From NCBI GenBank assembly GCA_037951165.1, contig JBBDHG010000098.1, forward strand, positions 124,001 to 188,000: a DNA stretch of 64,000 nucleotides. Reading direction: 5' to 3'. The position numbers were made by a program, and so were the translations under genes. Of this stretch, positions 52,753 through 64,000 are shown in pieces (the first letter of the stretch is position 1; the number at the start of each line of letters is the position of its first letter). Below the pieces are notes generated by a model. It did no database searches and was not told where the DNA came from. It saw only the letters and a program-made list of their open reading frames with translations. This DNA is from Lophius americanus (Eukaryota; Chordata; Actinopteri; Lophiiformes; Lophiidae).

Positions 52753-53149
52753 ATTTCTTCTTATAAGAAAATAACTTTATGAAAAATGATTTAGAATTTT
52801 CAGCAGGTTTGTCATCATATTATTAAGTTACTGTTTTTGATCTGGACCCAAAGGAGACCTAGACAGAATTTATCGTAAACTAATTTAGGTGGATGGTGAT
52901 GATGAGCGGTGGGGTGCTCGGATTGTGCCTGGTGGTCCGGTGAAGGCTGGGGCTCTTGTAGGCCAGGTAGATGAAACAAAGTGAAAACTGGAGTTCCTTG
53001 AGGATTACTAGATCCTGGAGGGAAAAAAACAGAATTGCCAGGAGCCAGAAAAATAAAATAAAAGAGTGTTTGAAGTGTTGATATGTGGTCGGGATAACCG
53101 GGCACATCCGAGGCCGTCGGCATAAAAAAACACAGTGTTTCAATACCAG
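52753..53149. other. Unassigned sequence
   Basis: Precedes a Tc1 right end and may be a decayed element interior; no transposase motif was seen. Confidence 0.4.
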
Positions 53150-53182
53150 GTACCGGTCCTTATGTTGTGGCTGATCGGTGTA
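53150..53182 (+). mobile_element. Tc1-type right terminal repeat
   Basis: CTTATGTTGTGGCTGATCGG followed by TGTA is the end of the same Tc1 group as 21905-22280. Confidence 0.6.
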
Positions 53183-53520
53183 TGTCGACAGTTTCTTCAC
53201 AACACTAATGTTTTTTTTTATTGAAAAGAGACACAGATCCAAACAACGGAGAACGTCAGCACATTATACGTCAGCACATTATAACTGGTACCCGCTGGGC
53301 AGGACTTATGCATGGGCTACCCAGGGGCCCCGGGCTACAAAGGGCCCCGAATTTAATCCAATTGTAGGAATCAATTCCATGAATTTCATAAAAAGACATT
53401 TTTCAAAGTAATATTCCAGCCGCTGGACTTTCCAGAACTTAGCTTATAATTTTTGGTGTAGGAAGGGCCCGAAAAATGACTCAAGCCCAGGAGCCCCCAC
53501 CCCCTATGTCCAGCCCTGGG
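53183..53520. other. Sequence between two Tc1-type ends
   Basis: Contains CCCAGGGGCCCCGGGCTACA, which resembles a low-complexity fish repeat. A short direct repeat ACGTCAGCACATTATA occurs twice near 53251-53284. Confidence 0.5.
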
Positions 53521-53546
53521 TACCCGGTATTAATGTTGTGGCTGAT
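53521..53546 (+). mobile_element. Second Tc1-type right terminal repeat
   Basis: GTATTAATGTTGTGGCTGAT in the same orientation as the end at 53150, so two right ends lie about 360 bp apart. Confidence 0.55.
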
Positions 53547-54937
53547 CGATCGCTGTGTGTTCCCATATAATACAGCATATTCCTGTATTATGGTGCAGGA
53601 ATACAAAAATCCTAAAAACAAGAGCCTAAAAAATTCTCACACTCGACTTCTCAAAAATTTTCCCCAAGTTCAAAAAGTTTGCCTATTGATTTTTCTGCAT
53701 CTTAGGCGCTCATGTGCATGACAACAGAGACGCCGTTCTCCATGTCACCCCCAGCTCTCCTTGAAAGTGCATGCACACGACGCAGCATCTTCAGCAGGGA
53801 CCGTCTGATAATAGAATTAGACGCTGAGCTCTTTTCCTTTCAATTATCTGGTTGCGCTTCCATGTTAAGACTCCTGCTGCTTCTCAGTCATCCTTTCTTC
53901 CCCGCATCCTTGAGGGGGATACGTTGAAATGCTGTATCGATTTCTGCCATTTCTCCCATTGTTGCCTTCGGTGGCTGGCTGGTTACGCTTGTGTTCCTTG
54001 AGTCTTCTTTCTTTCAGTCTCTCTCTCTCCCTCTCTCTCTCTCTTTCTCTCTCGGAGGCAAAGCTTTCGTGCAGTTTGTCAGAGAATACAAGCAGAGTCT
54101 ATAAGACATTTTGGAGTGAAAGTTATTGTAAAAGAACATCAAGTCTGGTTGTGGAGTGAAGCTGAAGAGCGTGAATAAATGAAAAACATAAAAATCCTGA
54201 GACATCAAAGACATTTGTAAATGCATCTTTTAAAGCCAAAGGGAATAACGTTTGCTTGTTTTACTTTACCCTGCTTTATACTCGCTGCTTTCTTTGCTCT
54301 CTTTTATTTTCCACTGATCGTTTCCGCTCACCTGGACAAGAAGTTATCCAGTTATGTTAATGTTCCTGTGCAGGATTTTCTTCGTGCACACGCACACAGG
54401 TTTAGAATTCCACGTAAATATTTTATAATAGTTATTCCCAAATTATGTTTCATCCGAGGACAGAAATTTGAAAAACAATTGTTTAATGCCGAAATTTATG
54501 CACATTCAGTAAACAGCCATAACAATTAGACAAGTCATGATGCATATCAAATCTTTCTTCTTTTAAGGCGTTTTCATATTGAGATGTTTCTACGTCCAGA
54601 TGAGTGTCTTTTATCTCAGTTCAGCTGAAAACATCTGTTGTTCATCTGGCCTCTCTTCTTCTTCCTCTTCTTCCTATTCCTTCCTTTCTTTATCTTACAT
54701 CTTCTTCTATGGGATTCTCCATTTAATTATTATGATTATTATTATTATTATATATGAATTATTATACGATGTGGAATACGATGTCAATAATGACATTATT
54801 CTATTTATCATAGTTCTGTATCATTCCTGGTATACTGTAATTATACGTATATTATATCAATATATCTCCTTAACACATTTTTAAATCACGTATTTTATAT
54901 TTCTAACCCTCCCTAATAAACTTATCCATATCATATC
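53547..54937. other. Unassigned sequence with CT-rich tract
   Basis: Imperfect (CT)n at about 54018-54054 and ATT-rich DNA near 54725-54760. Open frames here have no motif. Confidence 0.45.
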
Positions 54938-55183
54938 AGGGGTGTCACAGTGGTGGGATGATTCAAACGGCTGACTCACAGCAAGAAGGTTCAGAAGGTT
55001 CAGAGTTGAATCTCTTTGTGTGGAGTTTGCAAGTTCTCTCTCTGTCTGTGTGGGTTCCGTGTGGGTGCTCCAGCTTCCTCAATAGTCCAAAAACATGTGA
55101 TATTGGTGACTAGGTCAATGAGAAGGTACCATGGATGGATGGATGGATGGATGGATGGATGGATGGATGGACGGACTGATAGA
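54938..55183 (+). mobile_element. tRNA-promoter SINE (family 1) with (GGAT)n tail
   Basis: GACTCACAGCAAGAAGGTTC, GTGTGGAGTTTGCAAGTTCT and AGTCCAAAAACATGTGATAT match the SINE. The A box is lost and the 3' half is deleted, leaving the body joined to the GGAT array at 55131-55170, which is the normal tail of this family. Confidence 0.8.
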
Positions 55184-55665
55184 TAGAGGAAAAGAATAAA
55201 TATAAACTTTTATTAGACCGGATCCAACTGGAGGGTTTCACCCTTGAACATGGCCCACTGCCTTTCTCTCAGCTCTTGACCTGTATTGAAGTCTAGTGTG
55301 AACCTGTGTGTGTTCTGAAATGGAGTTACCTGTGTATACCAACATGAAAGAAAAGCACTTTAAGGAAATGAAGGTGATAATGGCACACAGGATAAGACCC
55401 CCCAGCAGGCAACCAGATTAAATCTTGCAAAAACATTTGAAGATACACATTTCAATACAAATCTCACATCTGATGAGTTTTATTGCTACTATCTTTTGCA
55501 TTCACTCCAACCTGAAAAGAATCAGATTTATCACAATAAAGCACCAAAAAAAAAAGCCCAGTAATATGAAAAAGAAGCCTAATAGAGACGTTGGAAAAGC
55601 AATGAAGGAGAGCTGAACATCTCATTTGATCTCGTTCCTGTAAAATATCCACTGTCTATAGTGGA
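55184..55665. other. Unassigned sequence
   Basis: Ends with a small perfect hairpin (ATATCCACT...AGTGGATAT, about 55644-55668) that leads into the 220-bp duplicate. Confidence 0.45.
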
Positions 55666-55885
55666 TATCTTCAAGCAAGTATGGGAACACACTAAATACC
55701 TTTAATATTTCATTTTAATCATTTATTTCAAAACATTCTGATTCAACTTTTGTTTATTTTCAACGATTGCTCCCCTGTAAAGCGGCGGAGAGATTTTGCT
55801 ACTTAAGTTATGAATTATCCATGTTTTTTTTTTTAAGTCTGGTCATATTGGCATGAAGGAAAAATCTAAAACAGTAAATGATATG
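55666..55885 (+). repeat. 220-bp direct duplicate, copy 1
   Basis: About 90% identical to 57825-58044 by eye. Shared blocks include CAAGCAAGTATGGGAACACA, CCCCTGTAAAGCGGCGGAGA and GGTCATATTGGCATGAAGGA. Confidence 0.9.
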
Positions 55886-57332
55886 ATCCACAAAAAAAAA
55901 AAAAATCTCTCTTATGTTTCTGGTTTCCTCTTGTTTCTGGAGCCCACCAATAACCCGCACTTATCATTTAACTACAGCTGCTGAGAAAGAAATGGGCGGA
56001 CAGCAGGAGGGTCTGCTGCACCATGGTGGCCCTTCTCCTCCTTATGTCATCCCTGATTCCTCCCTCCAGGTGCACAAATGACCAACGGACTCATACATTG
56101 CTCCTCCGCTTTGTTTTAAATGCACAACTTGAAAGGCTTCAGATTTTCCCCCTGCTAATTAGGCAATTGAGAGATCTGAGGCTCAGGGGTAATTTGGGTT
56201 AAAACAGCAACCCGTGTCAGGCATTTATCCCAATGGCATTTGCCATCCACAACAAAGGTAGGGGGCAGCTGTGATCTGAATGCAAGCTCTTTTCAATTTG
56301 TCCCCCGCTTACATGTCTGCAAGTGTTTGTTAGTGGGCGTAGAGTGGATTGGCTGACTTGCCAATCTTTACGCACGGCGACCTCTACTCTATATGCCCAA
56401 GTAATGAATTGGATCTGAATAAAGGCTATGCTTTGATTAGAATATGTTTTTTACCTTGGAGAATTTTCTCTAATTCTCCTGTACAATTTTGGTTTGCAAG
56501 AGGGGGAAAAAAAACGAAAAAGCAAGAGAGGAAAAAAAAAAGAGGCAGAAAATGATTGATTTCAATGGATTTTGCTGGAGGAAAAATAAACCAAGTTCAT
56601 TAAGTAACAATGAGAGAGCATTACAATGTAACTTCAAACGATCCCTGAATGATAAAGCTGTTTTTCCGTGGCACAAACATAGCAGCTACTTAATAACTTG
56701 TCTGTTATTCATGAAAGACGCAACTGTAACCTTGAGGAAATCTTGTTTTCAAAGAAACTATCATGTAGCACAAAAAATGGAGGAAGAAATTCGTATAGAA
56801 TAATTCTTAGCTCCGGTGTACGGGGGACACCTTAAATTATTTTTGACTTTGTCTTAAAGGTGTGCCCAGCAATCAATACAGGTGATGATTTAAAAAAAAC
56901 AGTTCACATCAGTGAGGTTCTGTGACACCTAAAAAAACATTCCTTCACTAAAGATCTAGAAAGTAATAAGGCACAATGGAGGGTGAGAGGGTTGTCTGTT
57001 TAGACAGCAGTTTGTTCTGACTAATTAGATTGCCTTTATCTAATTGTTACCCTCATGCTTCTCTCAAATGATCCTATTTGTTTAGTGGAGGAAGCAAAAG
57101 TGACTCCTCTTCTTAAATAAGTAAAATCTTATTTATAATAAAGTCCTCATTCAAAAACTCGAGACACGCATCCCAGTCCAAAGTTTACTGGTATGTACTG
57201 GTATGTGCAACTTGCACACACTGTAACCTAATTTTTTGGAAAGTCCTTATCTGGTGAACACAAATGCGACTCTATGAAACCTGATATGTCACCGAGGCGA
57301 CTGCGTTTTATCACACATCACACTTAATGTTG
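55886..57332. other. Unassigned sequence, candidate conserved non-coding
   Basis: 55940-56460 is repeat-free with CTGCTAATTAGGCAATTGAG (homeodomain-type core). No gene supported. Confidence 0.4.
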
Positions 57333-57392
57333 TGTGCCTGATGTGCCTGATGTGCCTGATGTGCCTGATGTGCCTGATGTGCCTGATGTGCC
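57333..57392. repeat. 9-bp minisatellite, 6.7 units
   Basis: TGTGCCTGA repeated six times without change plus TGTGCC. Confidence 0.97.
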
Positions 57393-57824
57393 TTCCCTCA
57401 TCACTTTTTGGATGAGTGGTAAAGCTAAAGTACCAGGAGAGCTCATGCCTGAATGTAACTTTAAAAGAGGGCAGTTCTTTATTTTAAAGATAGTTCATGT
57501 TTGAAATGCATTATTTCACCTCAACTATAGTAAAATAATACAATAGAATAAAACAAACTTTATTATTATCAAATTCAAACGTTTAGGCAGCTCCGAGATT
57601 TCTAGAGTGACAATAACACCAATCAAAAAGTATGTAAGATACATATACATACTAAAGAAATATTAAAGAGAGATATATATATATGTGTATATACATGTAA
57701 ATATCACAGGTATACATACATAGGTACATAACTACATACATAAACACGTGTGTTCTTGTGGATTCATAAGATGTTATAGCTTCAGTAACCCGTGATAGTA
57801 AAACTTTTTTTCTGAATGGAAGGC
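57393..57824. other. Unassigned, possible LINE 3' sequence
   Basis: AAACAAACTTTATTATTATC near 57551 and the tetranucleotide-like ATACATACATAGGTACAT near 57711 hint at a minus-strand LINE tail. No coding part is seen. Confidence 0.35.
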
Positions 57825-58044
57825 TATATTTTCAAGCAAGTATGGGAACACACTCAATGCCTTTAATATTTCGTTTTATTCATTTATTTCAAAACACTCT
57901 GATTCAACATTTAGTTTATTTTCAACGATTACTCCCCTGTAAAGCGGCGGAGAGATTCTGCAACCTCAGTTATGAATTATCCATGTTTTTTATAATTCTG
58001 GTCATATTGGCATGAAGGAAAAATCTAAAACAGATAATGACATG
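57825..58044 (+). repeat. 220-bp direct duplicate, copy 2
   Basis: Second copy of 55666-55885 in the same orientation, 2.16 kb downstream. Identity ends sharply at both sides. Confidence 0.9.
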
Positions 58045-58134
58045 TTTTGTATATCTAATGATTTGTTTCATTCTTCGGCCCGGTGAAGGATGAAAGAAAT
58101 CATTCAGAAATCAGGATTCATCAGTCAGCCGTTG

Positions 58135-58420
58135 GCTTAAGCGATAAGGAGGGGAATAAACCCACCTCTGTCTACATCAGTGGAGATGAAAAACAGCATG
58201 TGAACAGTTTTAGTTTCCTGGGGAACAACATAACTGAGAACCTGTCATAGTTCGCATACATCTCCACCCTAGTAATTAAAACCCAGAAACACACGTGCTT
58301 CTCAAAGCTATATTCTCATGCCAAGTGCTTGTCAACTTTTACAGAAGTGCAGTAGGAGTGGCCCTGACAGGAAAAACATCACTAGATTGGTTTCAGCACG
58401 ACTGAAGAGAGGAAGTTTCT
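58135..58420 (+). mobile_element. Jockey-like LINE RT C-terminal fragment
   Basis: Encodes VYISGDEKQHVNSFSFLGNN then ITENLS, corresponding to the fish LINE pattern GDExExVxSFKFLGVHITEDLSW; the W codon has become TAG. Next come ISTLVIKTQKHTCF (pattern STLVKKAQQRLYF) and, after a frameshift, FYRSAVGVALTG (pattern FYRCTIESILTG). This region lies just upstream of the segment kept at 47040-47335, so both may derive from one family. Stops and the frameshift make it dead. Confidence 0.75.
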
Positions 58421-61400
58421 ACTTATATAGGCATTCTGTATGGATCTTTTCTAAACCCTTAAAATATGTTTAAATTGAGGTGAATTAACCAAAAAATCTA
58501 TTTTGCAACACAAAATAACCTCATTTATCCAACATTTTATGAAGATCTGGGTTCTCCGTCTTTACGATGGAGAAAGATTGCTATCATCAGACTGGTGGGA
58601 TTTCTTTCCTGCAAGATTTATGTTCATTTCTGGAAACGCATCCAATGACCTGCATGTCTCTCTCTAACTCAAAGCTTTCAGTTTTCATTGTGCAACATTT
58701 GGATATCACTGGGTAAAATTGTCCGAAAGCCCTTTCAACACTGCTAAAAACATAAAGCGTCATCTAAATTGTCATATAACAAACCTCAATGATCCTCAGA
58801 ACTGTTGGGAGAATATCTTATGGAATAACCTCACTGTTTAAACCAAATTTATGGAGAGTGGCGGAAGGATGAGGGGATGCTTTGATGCTTCATGGCAGGG
58901 ATGGCTCACCATAATTGAGGTAAAGATGAATTCCTCTATCTTGATGCCAGTTCTAAAGGTGAATGTCAGGTCATCAGTCTGTGAATTGAAACTCGTCTGG
59001 GTCATGCAGCAAGACAACACTCCCAAGTAGAAGATTTAGACACTTTTGAAAGACTGAAAAGCAACAAAAATCAGGATTTGTTATGTTCAAGGTCAAGACT
59101 TAATCCCCATTCCTGCTGTGGCAGGATCAGAAAAAAAGCTGTTCATGCTTAGAAAACCATTCCAATGTGGCTGCTCTAAAGCAGTTTCACTAAAAAAACA
59201 GCTGGCCAAATTCCAACACAATAATGTCAGAAAATGATCTCCTGTTAGGAGATGTCGGAGGCATCTGGTTAAAGTTTTGTTGCCAAAGGTGGTGCAATTA
59301 TAGCTATTAATAGCAGTAAATAAAATGAAACGATTGAAGAAATGTGTCAAACATAAATAACTCAATGGAATATATTTAGGGTTGTAAGTAAATCTGTGTC
59401 CGCAGACTTCACAGGTGTAGATTTACAGCGTACACGTGTGTGAATTTGTATTTACATTCTTACCACCTTTGTAGCTACTGACAATTGATCAATAAAGTTT
59501 TGTTTGAACGCGCTGAGGCAGAAAGAAATTTGTTTGCTAGCAACATGCTAACAAGACACAAACGAGCTGTCTTGATCGTTTCTGCCATTCTGTGTGTCAA
59601 AATCTCTTTAAAAATCAAAAGCACCGGCGTATCTGGACCCGTAGGTGTCTCGGAGGACATGGACAGAATGTCTGGTCTATTTGGGGGAGAAATTTGGAGG
59701 TAAGCGAGGGTTAACTTGACAGCTAGCATTGCTCTGACAGTGTTGAACCTTTCTTTTTCGTCCTTGCTGTTAATTATGACTACTTATCAGTCCTTATCCA
59801 CACAAACGCGTAGTATTGCTATGGAAACACTCAGCTTGAGTCGGACGACCAAAACTTCAGACACGTCTGAAAAACACGTCATCACCCTACAGCTGCCCGG
59901 GAGTTGCTGGTTGACCCTTGCGACCACCGTACACTAAATGTGAAATGACACCAGACGAACATACAGCGGACCAGTTTCGAGGCTAATTATCCGGATACAT
60001 ATAAGAACGGAAATATTGGGGAAAATTTGTCTTTTTCAATTAGCTTTTATCGTTCAGGAGCTAAAATATCCAGTGACTGGAACACATTGTTGCCTGCATA
60101 GGACTCTGGCGTCAGGAAGGATACTGTCAATAAAACCTCTTTTTCATATCTTAATATTTCTATATTATATTTGTTTACATCCACTGTCAACAACCATACG
60201 ATATTTCCCATATGTGTGTCTGAATATGATTCATATCACATATCCAGCACTTTATTTTAGGTTAACTGAAAACAGTCTGAAGCTCTTATAGGGAATTGAA
60301 TCAGTTGACCATTTAGGCTGCGTTATTAAAACTCCCCAGAATCCTCAGAGGTGCCCCCACTCTGTTCTGGAATTGTACATGGCCAACAGATGCTTAATTT
60401 GACCAATTTAGTAGCATGACCACAGGCAAGAGGTTAATGCGTTAATGTGCTGACCCTCAGATTTTTCACAGTCGGTCAGCAGGCCTGTTCCAGGAGAGGG
60501 GTCCATGCTGCGAAGACCGCAGTCCTTCATCTTCTGCAGGAGAGGTGTCAGGAAGCCTAGACAAATTGCCCTGATGACAGAAGGCTGAGGCCTGAGCACT
60601 CCGGCTTAGAATCAAAGGAACAGGATGTCCTTTATCGAATTAAGCAGGCCCCATCAAATGTTTTTTTTTTAACTCTTTTAATGTTTTGGCTCAAAGGATG
60701 AGGTCAAGCTGAGAGATGGAGTCGGGTCGACATAAATCAGTCAAGTGAGAAATTTGGGTTGAAAATGACTCTTGAAAAGATCCTCTGAAAAGCTTTGCTG
60801 TATGACTGCAAGTTGAAAGAAAGCACCCTATTATCTGCCTATACCGCTTCTCTCTGTGAAGGCCACCCATTTATTTTCACGCCCATTGCTTGAGATGAGC
60901 AAAGTCACCCCTCTCCAGGCACCCAGTCTCCAGACTAGCAGCGACCATTAATGATTAGCTGCCATGCCTGACTGAGAGATGAGCCTAATTAATGACACAT
61001 GTAAACCAGACCTTATTTTAAACTGAATTTTCCACTGAATGATGTGGGTGTCACTCAAAGCCAGTGAGTTGCAGCCAGAATCGGTTGCTGTCATAGTTTT
61101 GGCTATGAGAAACATGCGGAGGCAAGTGTGTCAGTATAACACGCATTTGTCATCTCTGAAATTGCAATTGGATGAGGGACGAGTCATATTAGTCATCATT
61201 AGAGAAGAGAGGAGGAAGGAGGACGAGCGAGGAAATGAGGATCCCCATCTTGCGATGCAGTCGGACAGACTTGAACTGAAATGGCATTTCTCTTCTTGAC
61301 AGTTGCACAAGTGTTTGGACAGGAAAATCTAGTAATGAAATTTACATTTCTACTTTGTCAAACCTAGTGGCTGGTGTGTTTAAAAATTGCGGAGGACGGA

Positions 61401-61423
61401 GAGATTCTTTTTTAAGTGATAAT
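58421..61423. other. Unassigned sequence
   Basis: No gene identified. 59485-59703 is an open frame of 72 codons whose end runs into donor-like GGAG|GTAAGCG; 59800-59960 is locally CpG-rich. 60890-61200 is repeat-free with ACCATTAATGATTAGC and CCTAATTAATGACAC homeodomain-type cores. Confidence 0.4.
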
Positions 61424-61916
61424 TATAATAATACATTTAATTTATAACGCACTTTACATTTGGATCAAATCCCAAAGTGTTACAAGGTAAAAGCAGATAA
61501 AATCATCAATAAAAAATATAATAATAATTATATAAAAATATGACCAAAAAGCAGCAATGTTAATTAAAAGTTATATTCTGCTTAAAAAGGAAAGTTTTAA
61601 ATATCTCACTCGTCTGTGGAGCGCTCAGATTGTCAGGGAGGGCATTCCACAGACGAGGGGCAGCAGAACAGAAGGCCCGATCACCCATCGTGCTGGGCTT
61701 AGTCCGGGGAAGGAGGAAGTGGTATGAGTGGGTAGAACGGAGGGATCGTGTTGAGGTCAGTGGGGCGGGTAGTTCTTTTAGGTAGGGTGGTGTATCGTTG
61801 CCATGGATGCACTGGTGAGTGAGGAGAGAGATCTTATAATCAATCCTGCTGGAGATGGGAAGCCAATGAAGGGAATTAAGAACTGAGGCTATGTGTTCGT
61901 GTTTACGAACTCTCAT
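61424..61916 (-). mobile_element. L2-type LINE 3' end (RT C-terminus and tail)
   Basis: A 118-codon minus-strand frame (61560-61916) reads HIASVLNSLHWLPISSRIDY, then LTHQCIHGNDTPPYLKEL, RSLRSTHSYHFLLPRTK, GDRAFCSAAPRLWNALPDN and FKTFLF. This is the conserved C-terminal end of L2/CR1-like LINE polyproteins (pattern HWLPV..RIDFK...GDRAFS.AAP.LWN.LP). It is intact over this stretch, so the insertion may be younger than the others. The 3' UTR follows to 61424, ending AAAGTGCGTTATAAATTAAA and an ATT-rich tail. The RT core and endonuclease are absent: a 5'-truncated copy. Confidence 0.88.
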
Positions 61917-62159
61917 CAGGATCCTTGGTTATACTAGTTATGGAGGAAGACTGGGTCTGATGTGGGGTGCCAACTAAAATTGCTTCGGTTTTGGAACTGT
62001 TCAACTGGAGAAAGTTGTTTTTCATCCACACCTTTATCTCTTCCAGACAAGCTGCTTTTCAGAGAAAATAAAGTACAAGCAGTCCTCCACACACGCACAA
62101 AACAACACCATTGCAAATCCCTCCTCGAGAGGGTATGTTTTAACTAGGTGTCTGTGTGT

Positions 62160-62215
62160 TTAGATAGATATATAGTCAGATACTCTTCATCCCGAGGGGA
62201 AATTCAAGCGTCCAG
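62160..62215 (-). mobile_element. LINE-type 3' tail
   Basis: TCATCCCGAGGGGAAATTCA after a TAGATAGATATATAG run is the reverse complement of the tail type seen at 8735. The parent body may extend to about 62480 but has no recognised coding sequence. Confidence 0.6.
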
Positions 62216-64000
62216 TAAAGTCAATACAGATTCACACAGTATTTTTGGCATGCAAAACATATAATTATAGTAATAGTGCAAAATACAGTAATACAACGAA
62301 TGAATGCTGAAACTGTTTGGTAATGGTTTGATGGTTTTCAGTAGAATTAAAAGATTCTACTCTCAAGACAAAACTCTGCCCATTAAATTTTGCTGTGGAT
62401 ATAAACAAAGGGGTGTAGTCAAGAATAATTTTTATTGTGCCTTTTTTTTTTAGCATTGATATATTTATTTCTGACATTCATATTAGTATTTCAGGAAAAG
62501 AAGAATGGACCTGATGAAAAACAGAAAGGACGTGATGAAAAACATTAAGAACGTCATATTAGCAGATTGTTATCTGTTAGTGGATGCAATTACATGCAGC
62601 TCCATATCAATTCAGATCAGTCAGATTTAAATTTAAAGATTTTAAGCTAAGATATTCCTATCCCAGTGCTGTACAGTAAGGCTATGAGTTAGATTCTAGA
62701 TAATGGGAAGTAAAGGGGGTAGTTGGGCTTTAGCAGAGCCATGTATTCTCCCGAGGGTCCATTAATCTCCTGAAGATGGAACCTTTTCTCCTTGCTCACT
62801 TTAAATAGTACTGGAAGGAATTGTGGCTGAATTGTTGCACCGGTGTACAGAAACCTGATCCCTCCTTTAAAAATATATGGGGAGAATGAATAAATTAATT
62901 GATCGAGAGACTTTTCTTACATTAACTTTTCCAATATAATGACAAATATTCATAGGCGAAAGTGAATATTTTAGTTGATGTCGTCTTCTGAGCGTTGCTA
63001 CTTCAGATGGTTCAAGCAACCTGTATGTCAGACTTCATCAGTATTGGTTATCCTCCTCCCTTGGTCACAAACTAATGTCTCTTTCTGACCCTGTGCCATC
63101 CGTCCCTTACATCTATCTGTCTCATGTTACTGCGGCCCTCTCTAGATACTTCATTATGATGACAGACATCAGGCTAGCAGGCACTGTGTATGTGTGTGTG
63201 TGTGTGTGTGTGTCAGTGTTTCTAGCCATAAATCTTCCAGCAACCCACTTTCCTTTTTCAGTGACCCCCCTTTCACCTGGTATTAAAATATACTGCTAGA
63301 ATCAGAGGGAGTGAAAAATACAGCGATGTCTTGGTGTAGATTTGCCCAAGAGGCACTGAAGATGTGATAATCCAAACCTCTCTATTGGTATTACAAATTC
63401 TATTGGGCCATATTAACAACAAAGTGTGAATGTACTCTGTCAGGGGAGACAGAATTTGGTCAGGGGAGAAAAAGTGGAGCACAAAATCAGATGATGATTA
63501 AATCATATAAGGCAAGTAAACCCCTATAAATTTATTGACTTTGGATGATGCCCTTTAGGGGCCACTAGACAGAGTCTAACCACTGGTGATGATGTAGTGG
63601 TGGAGGGATGAAATAGCACACTCAATTATAGGGAGGACATGCATCACTTAGACGATTACAAACTGACAGTCATTGTTGGCTTGAAGCTTATTGAGAGCTC
63701 TCTCAGGGTGGTCCCCCCCCCCTGAGACCAACTGTGATCCAAAGTTTGTTTAATCCGGACCCTGGGGAGGTTTCACTCCAGCAACTAAAAATGAAGACAT
63801 CCATAGTCCGGACCAACTGAAGCAGGTTTGAAAGCACCCTTAGAGTGCTTCTGACAAGAAGGATCTTGATTGAATTTAAAATAAAAGATGCGTTTTGCAA
63901 TTTGTTTCTTCTTTTACATTTGTTTAGGGAGGACAGCAAATCCTACAAGCAGCAGTAGGACTGTGACGTATCGTCTGCATATCAGTTAGACAGGACGGTT
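62216..64000. other. Unassigned sequence with minor repeats
   Basis: (GT)n at 63186-63213 and a C9 run near 63714. GTCCGGACCAACTGAAGCAG to GTTTGAAAGCACCCTTAG (63807-63843) resembles the end of a fish MITE, but no partner end was found. Confidence 0.4.

Noticed and set aside
59485..59729. 72-codon + frame and 84-codon - frame with a donor-like end
   Set aside because: They overlap on opposite strands, neither has a recognised motif, and no partner exon was found.

Overview
The window is most consistent with teleost fish nuclear DNA, probably a spiny-rayed (acanthomorph) fish. It is AT-rich, has long GT, CT, CTAT and GGAT microsatellites, and is full of decayed copies of repeat types I associate with teleosts: Tc1/mariner transposons, RTE, L2/jockey-like and L1-like LINEs, and tRNA-promoter SINEs. 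There is no bacterial operon structure, no rRNA, no CRISPR array, and no host protein-coding gene that I can identify. It reads as a large intron or a gene-poor interval. The species cannot be fixed from sequence alone.

Layout: 1-6 kb holds a modular repeat copy, an internally deleted Tc1 transposon, an internally deleted RTE LINE, a SINE, a pair of inverted repeat arms around a purine-rich minisatellite, and a reverse-transcriptase scrap. 6-15 kb is mostly unassigned, with two more modular repeat copies and a candidate exon at 10628-10800. 15-20 kb is a graveyard: a second RT scrap, a SINE, a Tc1 fragment abutting an RTE fragment, an L1-like ORF1 remnant, and a 50-bp hAT-like palindromic insertion. 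20-30 kb has a two-ended deleted Tc1, a perfect 122-bp inverted duplication, a modular repeat carrying a nested SINE, and a (GT)44 tract. 30-45 kb is mostly unassigned with five modular copies and a (CT)59 tract. 45-52 kb holds a common fish repeat, a jockey-like LINE 3' half and the most complete (902 bp) modular copy. 52-64 kb has SINEs, Tc1 ends, a 220-bp direct duplication, another jockey-like RT scrap and an L2-type LINE 3' end.

The most notable signal is a dispersed family, called here the CCCTAG modular repeat (my label). It has 12 recognisable copies on both strands. Each is built from two alternating modules of about 130-150 bp in variable number. One end carries clustered ATCCCCGA motifs and the other a CCCCGA...TCGGGG hairpin. 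I cannot assign it to a known superfamily. Family names rest on remembered conserved motifs, with no database search, and boundaries are approximate unless a duplication or tandem array fixes them.
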